21,701 nt of DNA from JBLIOB01 sp047639575 (GTDB lineage: Bacteria; Bacteroidota; Bacteroidia; Flavobacteriales_D; Parvicellaceae): contig JBLIOB010000036.1 of NCBI GenBank assembly GCA_047639575.1, positions 1 through 21,701 on the forward strand, read 5' to 3'. The notes beneath the pieces are model-generated. The model made no database searches, had not been told where the DNA came from, and saw only the letters and a list, made by a program, of their open reading frames with translations. Positions 17,020 to 21,701 of the stretch are shown here, piece by piece (the stretch's first letter is position 1; the number at the start of each line of letters is the position of its first letter). The translations under genes were made by a program, and so were the position numbers.

Positions 17020-17050
17020 TTTCATTAACAGTAACATTCCTTTAACTTCG
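17020..17050 (+). promoter_or_regulatory. Possible promoter of the TonB receptor gene
   Basis: TTTC (17020-17023), a 19-base spacer, then TAACTTCG (17043-17050). Each half differs by one base from the Bacteroidota consensus (TTTG and TAnnTTTG) and the spacing is ideal. The leader to the ATG at 17073 would be about 18 bases. Confidence 0.3.
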
Positions 17051-17072
17051 TTCGTCCTAAGTAATAATCGCT

Positions 17073-19406
17073 ATGCTTAAATATACTTTTTTCCTCATTT
17101 TACTCATCTCCTGGTATTCTTTAATTGGACAAACTACAATTAGTGGAACCGTTACAGACGGTGACACCGGAGAGGATCTCCCATATGCTTCGATATACGT
17201 AAAAGGCACAAATATCGGTACAGAAACGAATGAATACGGCTTCTATTCACTCACAATTAAAGCAGAAGCTCTAACGGGTGATAAAGTAACAATCGTCTTT
17301 AGCTTTTTTGGATATGGAGAAATTGAACAAGAATTAGAAGTTGGAACTTTCCACAACATAAATCTGGAGCTAGAACCAAAAGTTGAAAATATCGATGAGG
17401 TCGTAATTACTGCAGAAAAATCGCGTCAAGAAAAAGAACTTCGAAGTGGTGATATGAGTACGACTAAGCTTCAGATGGAACAAATTAAGAACCTCCCAAG
17501 CCTTGGTGGTGAAGTTGATATTATCAAGGTGATTCAATTACTCCCAGGTGTTCAAGGTGGCACAGAAGGAAGCACAGGCATGTTTGTTCGTGGAGGTGAT
17601 GCCGATCAAAACCTAGTGCTGTTAGATGAAGCAACAGTTTATAATATTGGTCATCTATTTGGTTTCTTTTCAGTCTTTAATGCAGACGCAATTAGAGACA
17701 TGACCATGATTAAAGGTGGCTTTCCATCTAATTACGGAGGTAGACTTTCTTCAATACTTGATATTCGGATGAAAGATGGACACGATAATAAAATTCATGG
17801 CGCAGGTGGGATTGGTTTGCTATCTTCTAGAATCACTTTAGAAGGACCAATCCTAAAAAACAAAGCCTCTTTTCTAATTTCAGCGAGAAGAACATATATA
17901 GATAAGGTCTTAAAGCTTGCCAACTTATTTGTGCCTTATTACTTCTATGATTTGAATGGGAAAGCACAATATAAAATAAATGATAAGAACAGATTGTTCT
18001 ACAGTATCTATTATGGCAAAGACGTTTTAGCATTTGATGGGCAAGACGTGGATGATCAATCTGACCCAGCTGAACAAGATACATCCGCTGCAGATTTGGG
18101 ACTAGGATTTGGCTTTAATCTTGCCAATTTAACGAACACAGTTCGTTGGAATCATATATACGGTGACAAGCTGTTTTCCAATGTCTCTCTAATTAGCACT
18201 GCTTTTAATTATGATATCAATGGTAAGTTAGGCTCCAATAACATTGCCATACGATCTAACATTTTTGACCTCGGAGCAAAAGCAGATTGGGACTATTTCA
18301 AAAACTCAGATTTAAAAATAAAATTTGGGACTTCATTCATCAGCCATGTATTTAAACCCAACATCGTGAGTACTGCGGGCGATGTATCCGAGTTTCTAGA
18401 AAGTAGTGCCGGAGACAAACTTTACACACAGGAATTTGGAGTTTATGCTCACGCGGATCAAGACATAATGCCATTATGGAAAATTAAATATGGCTTAAGA
18501 GTTTCGGGTTCATTTTTAAAAGGACGAACATATGCTGGTCTTGAGCCAAGATTTTCAACTCGATACATGCTCAATAATAAAACTTCAATAAAGGCAAGTT
18601 ATAGCAGAATGAAGCAATATATGCATCGAGTATCGAGTTCGACCGTTGCCCTCCCAACGGATCTTTGGTATCCGGTTACTGCAAATATTGCTCCGCAAAT
18701 TTCGGATCAAGTGGCCGTTGGATATAATATGTTATTTGAAAAAATAGGTACTTCATTAACTATTGAAGGATATTATAAATGGCTACAAAACTTGATTGAA
18801 TACCGAGAAGGAGCTAACTTAATATTGAATAACAATTTTGAAAACGAATTGCTTCAAGGTAATGGCGATGCGTGGGGTGGAGAATTGTTATTACAGAAAA
18901 ATAAAGGTCGATTTAATGGGTGGATTAGCTACACAATATCTTGGGCCACTCGTGACTTTGATGAGTTAAACGGTGGTCGAGCTTTCTGGGCTAAATACGA
19001 TCGAAGACATTCAATTTCCGTGGTTGGAAATTTCGATATATCTAAAAGAATAACTTTCTCTGCAGTATGGGTTTACCAAACAGGCTCCAGATTTACAGCC
19101 CAAATTGGACAGTACTTTATGCCAAATTCAACTTTAACTGGATTAGATATAATTCCAATTTATACGGATCGAAATGAGGTTCAAATGAGCCCTTCACATC
19201 GTTTGGATCTTAACTTAACGATCCATTCGCGAGAAAAGGAAAAGAAATTCAAAAGCGAATGGTCTTTTGGATGTTACAATTTATATAATCAAGCTCAACC
19301 GTATAGAGTTGATATTGTTCCCGCAGCAGAGGGGATTGGTTATCAATACCAGCAGCCCGGACTGTTCGGGTTTATTCCTTCAATCGCTTATAACTTTAAA
19401 TTCTGA
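17073..19406 (+). CDS. TonB-dependent outer-membrane receptor with carboxypeptidase-like N-terminal domain
   Basis: A 777-residue outer-membrane transporter powered by TonB. The signal peptide ends at about residue 20 (SLIGQ). Residues about 22-102 form a carboxypeptidase-regulatory-like domain (ISGTVTDGDTGEDLPYASIYVKG). IDEVVITAEK (107-116) is a TonB-box-like segment, and the plug spans about 135-235 (VIQLLPGVQGGTEGSTGMFVRGG, IKGGFPSNYGGRLSSILDI). The beta barrel follows and ends in the terminal phenylalanine of SIAYNFKF, as expected for barrel assembly. It is shorter than typical SusC and its downstream partner is a DUF4249 lipoprotein, four bases away, rather than SusD. The substrate is unknown; the neighbouring family 20 hydrolase hints at amino-sugar material, but that is weak evidence. 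Confidence 0.95.
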   Translation: MLKYTFFLILLISWYSLIGQTTISGTVTDGDTGEDLPYASIYVKGTNIGTETNEYGFYSLTIKAEALTGDKVTIVFSFFGYGEIEQELEVGTFHNINLELEPKVENIDEVVITAEKSRQEKELRSGDMSTTKLQMEQIKNLPSLGGEVDIIKVIQLLPGVQGGTEGSTGMFVRGGDADQNLVLLDEATVYNIGHLFGFFSVFNADAIRDMTMIKGGFPSNYGGRLSSILDIRMKDGHDNKIHGAGGIGLLSSRITLEGPILKNKASFLISARRTYIDKVLKLANLFVPYYFYDLNGKAQYKINDKNRLFYSIYYGKDVLAFDGQDVDDQSDPAEQDTSAADLGLGFGFNLANLTNTVRWNHIYGDKLFSNVSLISTAFNYDINGKLGSNNIAIRSNIFDLGAKADWDYFKNSDLKIKFGTSFISHVFKPNIVSTAGDVSEFLESSAGDKLYTQEFGVYAHADQDIMPLWKIKYGLRVSGSFLKGRTYAGLEPRFSTRYMLNNKTSIKASYSRMKQYMHRVSSSTVALPTDLWYPVTANIAPQISDQVAVGYNMLFEKIGTSLTIEGYYKWLQNLIEYREGANLILNNNFENELLQGNGDAWGGELLLQKNKGRFNGWISYTISWATRDFDELNGGRAFWAKYDRRHSISVVGNFDISKRITFSAVWVYQTGSRFTAQIGQYFMPNSTLTGLDIIPIYTDRNEVQMSPSHRLDLNLTIHSREKEKKFKSEWSFGCYNLYNQAQPYRVDIVPAAEGIGYQYQQPGLFGFIPSIAYNFKF

Positions 19407-19410
19407 CCGT

Positions 19411-20274
19411 ATGAAAAATCAAAACATTGCCATATTTTCAGCATTCTTTGGGTTATTTCTTACTTCATGTATTCCAAAACCCATTCCGATTGAACTCGGT
19501 ACAGCTGAAACCAAACTGGTTGTTTCTTCCCAAGTTATTCCTAACGCAACGATGATTGTTACACTATCAAAAAGTTTTGGTGTACTTTCTTTTAGTGAAG
19601 AAAATGGAGATACCACTGGACAAGAACTACTTGATCAGCTTCTAGTTGATAGCGCAATCATTACGATAAGCTACTCAGGATTTACAGATACACTCTACCC
19701 TATTCCAGGCGCTCCGGGATTATACGCAAGTATTGGCACTCCTTCGTTAATCAACACGGATTATACCTTAAACATATATGACCCAGAATTAAATCAAACT
19801 GTCTGGTCTACAGCCGAAATGTTAGCGCAAGTTCAGTTTGATTCTGTAACTGCTATAATCGATTCTACAGCTCTCTTCACATATACCGATGTGACTTTCT
19901 CTTTCCAAGATTTATCTGGTGAAAACTATTACATGGTTAACTTCTACTCGGAGTCGAATGATTCCGTCCAAAGTGGAAGCCCGTTCGAAGCCGGCCAAAA
20001 TATCCCAACAGAAACTGTTCTATTACACGATCAAACATTTTCTGGGACGTATTCTGATACCCATAGGCTTTGGGAATGGGAAGAAGACTCTTTGTTTGTC
20101 TCAATTTCCAATATCAGCCAAGAATATTTCGAGTACTTAACTCTTCGACAAAAAAGTGGAAACTTCTTTACTGATTTAGTCAAGGAACCGATCAATTACC
20201 CCTCAAACATTGAAGGAGGCTATGGTTATTTCACAACTCATTTTCCAGATGTAAAATTGGTTACTTTACCATAG
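19411..20274 (+). CDS. DUF4249 lipoprotein partnered with the TonB receptor
   Basis: A 287-residue lipoprotein resembling the DUF4249 family, which commonly sits directly after TonB-dependent receptors in Bacteroidota. The signal peptide ends with LFLTSC (C20). The mature part begins ETKLVVSSQVIPNATMIVTLSKSFG, the usual opening of the family, where an immunoglobulin-like fold is expected; it closes with SNIEGGYGYFTTHFPDVK, also typical. The ATG at 19411 is four bases after the receptor stop and gives a clean signal. An ORF reading open from 19267 overlaps the receptor and has no signal before this methionine, so it is rejected. A surface role assisting the receptor is inferred from the pairing; the ligand is unknown. 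Confidence 0.9.
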   Translation: MKNQNIAIFSAFFGLFLTSCIPKPIPIELGTAETKLVVSSQVIPNATMIVTLSKSFGVLSFSEENGDTTGQELLDQLLVDSAIITISYSGFTDTLYPIPGAPGLYASIGTPSLINTDYTLNIYDPELNQTVWSTAEMLAQVQFDSVTAIIDSTALFTYTDVTFSFQDLSGENYYMVNFYSESNDSVQSGSPFEAGQNIPTETVLLHDQTFSGTYSDTHRLWEWEEDSLFVSISNISQEYFEYLTLRQKSGNFFTDLVKEPINYPSNIEGGYGYFTTHFPDVKLVTLP

Positions 20275-20286
20275 CGACTTATACTC

Positions 20287-20294
20287 TATTTTTG
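20287..20294 (+). promoter_or_regulatory. Promoter -7 element of the family 20 hydrolase gene
   Basis: TATTTTTG matches TAnnTTTG exactly and ends 13 bases before the ATG at 20308. At the expected upstream distance only CTTT is found (20264-20267), a poor -33 element, so the site is probable rather than certain. It suggests the hydrolase can be transcribed apart from the receptor pair. Confidence 0.45.
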
Positions 20295-20307
20295 CATCTT
20301 TACAAGG

Positions 20308-21701
20308 ATGAAATTAAAGCCTTTTATTCTTCTAGGTTTATGCTTGTTGGCATTTTCTTGTTCTGATCGCCAACCTACTTTTGAAATGATTGAACCTGTT
20401 TCAATTATTCCAATGCCACAGTCAATCAGTTATTCAGCAAACTCTTTCATTTTAAATCCTGACACGAAGATTGTAGCCGGGAGAAATGAAATGAGAGAAT
20501 CTCGCTTTTTAGCCGAGATTATTAAGGCTGAATTTGGACATGAACTTGAAATAATCAGTGAAAAACCTGAATCTAATTTTATAGCACTGATTAATACGAA
20601 CCGAGAAGATTCAACTAATTCCGAAGCTTATAATTTAAGTGTTGAACCTGGCTTCATTAAGATAAACTCGTCCTCAAGCATTGGCCTATTTTGGGGCATC
20701 CAGACATTAAATCAAGCCTTTAATCAAACTGATCATCAGGATGGATTTGCCGTTCGTATTCAGTCAATGAAAATTACAGATAATCCTAAGTTTAAACATC
20801 GAGGATTACTTTTAGATTGTTGCAGGCACTTCTATTCTACTGACGTGGTAAAGAAGTACATCAAGTTACTATCGTACTACAAAATGAACGTGCTTCATTG
20901 GCATTTGACTGAAGATCAAGGCTGGAGAATTGAAATAGATCAATACCCTAAACTGACGGAAGTTGGAGCTTGGAGAAGCAATAATGATGGCACCAGATAT
21001 GGAGGGTTTTATACAAAAGAAGACATTCGTGAGATCGTTAAGTATGCTTCAGATTTGAACGTTACTATTATTCCAGAAATTGAATTACCAGGCCATTCCC
21101 AAGCCGCAATATCAGCTTACCCCCATTTATCTTGTGAGCAAAGACAAGTTCCGGTAGCCAATGATTGGGGTGTTTTTAAGGAAATTTACTGTGCTGGTAA
21201 TGATTCCACCTTCATATTTATCGAAAATGTTTTGACCGAGGTAATGGAACTGTTCCCTTCTGATTACATACATATAGGGGGAGATGAAGCACCAAAATAC
21301 AGATGGGAGCATTGTTCAAAATGTCAAAAGAGAATTCAGGATGAGGAGCTTCATGATGAACATGGGCTTCAAAGCTATTTCATTAGCAGAGTCGAAAAAT
21401 TCCTAAACAAAAATGGTCGGAAACTAATCGGCTGGGATGAAATTTTAGAAGGAGGATTATCGGCAAACGCAACCGTTCAAAGCTGGAGAGGAATGCAAGG
21501 AGGGACTGATGCTGCTAACTCAAAACACGGAGCAATCATGAGCCCCACTTCACATTGTTATTTAGACTATCCGCTGGATGCAATTAACTTGGAGAAGGTC
21601 TTCAACTTCAATCCAATCCCTGATTCGATGCCTGAAGATCTACAGAAGTACATTCTTGGTGGTGAAGTTAATATGTGGACTGAACATGTACCAAACGAGG
21701 A
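20308..21701 (+). CDS. Glycoside hydrolase family 20 beta-N-acetylhexosaminidase, lipoprotein (3' end outside window)
   Basis: The first 464 residues of an exported beta-N-acetylhexosaminidase, which removes terminal N-acetylglucosamine or N-acetylgalactosamine from chitin fragments or glycans. The signal MKLKPFILLGLCLLAFSC ends in a probable lipobox cysteine C18. Residues about 28-155 are the GH20 N-terminal domain, with VSIIPMPQSI opening it. The catalytic barrel starts at KFKHRGLLLDCCRHFY (substrate-binding R165), followed by NVLHWHLTEDQGWRIEI, IPEIELPGHSQAA (H263) and the catalytic pair D326-E327 in HIGGDEAPK. The visible part ends within ILGGEVNMWTEHV, the late tryptophan motif, so most of the catalytic domain is present. 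The ATG at 20308 follows ACAAGG, a weak ribosome site. It lies 33 bases after the DUF4249 stop. Confidence 0.95.
   Translation, partial: MKLKPFILLGLCLLAFSCSDRQPTFEMIEPVSIIPMPQSISYSANSFILNPDTKIVAGRNEMRESRFLAEIIKAEFGHELEIISEKPESNFIALINTNREDSTNSEAYNLSVEPGFIKINSSSSIGLFWGIQTLNQAFNQTDHQDGFAVRIQSMKITDNPKFKHRGLLLDCCRHFYSTDVVKKYIKLLSYYKMNVLHWHLTEDQGWRIEIDQYPKLTEVGAWRSNNDGTRYGGFYTKEDIREIVKYASDLNVTIIPEIELPGHSQAAISAYPHLSCEQRQVPVANDWGVFKEIYCAGNDSTFIFIENVLTEVMELFPSDYIHIGGDEAPKYRWEHCSKCQKRIQDEELHDEHGLQSYFISRVEKFLNKNGRKLIGWDEILEGGLSANATVQSWRGMQGGTDAANSKHGAIMSPTSHCYLDYPLDAINLEKVFNFNPIPDSMPEDLQKYILGGEVNMWTEHVPNE

Noticed and set aside
19267..19410. Longer N-terminus for the DUF4249 protein
   Set aside because: It overlaps the receptor gene and lacks a signal peptide before the ATG at 19411, which itself starts a clean lipoprotein signal.
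1..21701. Mobile elements, CRISPR arrays, tRNA or rRNA genes, defence systems
   Set aside because: No transposase, integrase, regularly spaced repeats or cloverleaf-like sequence was seen when reading through the gaps and frames; exhaustive computation was not possible.

Overview
The window looks like chromosomal DNA from a marine-type member of the Bacteroidota, most likely in or near the Cytophagales. The reasons are AT-rich DNA, several promoters fitting the Bacteroidota pattern (TTTG, about 19 bases, TAnnTTTG), weak or absent Shine-Dalgarno sites, a DUF4249 lipoprotein beside a TonB-dependent receptor, a C-terminus resembling a type IX secretion sorting domain, and a DnaE of the long Bacteroidota form. 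The genus call is inference. I see no integrase, transposase, phage gene, CRISPR array, tRNA or rRNA. No stretch longer than 300 bases lacks a gene.

Region by region: (1) 1-1249, minus strand, a pyrimidine operon, pyrR followed by pyrB (cut by the window edge), with a good promoter. (2) 1318-3350, plus strand, a two-subunit sodium:solute symporter: a small DUF4212 subunit that lacks a standard start codon, then the large SSS permease. (3) 3486-4810, minus strand, one secreted protein of unknown function with its own promoter element and a strong terminator. (4) 4915-7323, plus strand, three overlapping genes: a small exported protein, a DUF1572/DinB-fold protein and an exported flavin amine oxidase. 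(5) 7341-12275, minus strand, thioredoxin and an unusually long replicative polymerase, DnaE, carrying its own N-terminal proofreading exonuclease. (6) 12422-14422, plus strand, a four-helix membrane protein and a large lipoprotein. (7) 14612-16949, plus strand, an AlgI-like MBOAT O-acyltransferase and an SGNH-hydrolase-like partner, a probable cell-surface acylation pair. (8) 17073-21701, plus strand, a TonB-dependent receptor with its DUF4249 lipoprotein, then a family 20 glycoside hydrolase lipoprotein (cut by the window edge).

Most of these are housekeeping or envelope genes with recognisable families. The most notable content is: the DnaE fusion, whose PHP domain has lost most metal ligands while the fused DEDDh exonuclease is intact; the DUF4212 gene whose only plausible start is ATC; the three-gene overlapping redox/DinB cassette; and the lipoprotein that seems to carry both a lipobox and a type IX-like tail. 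I found no clear evidence of a wholly new system.
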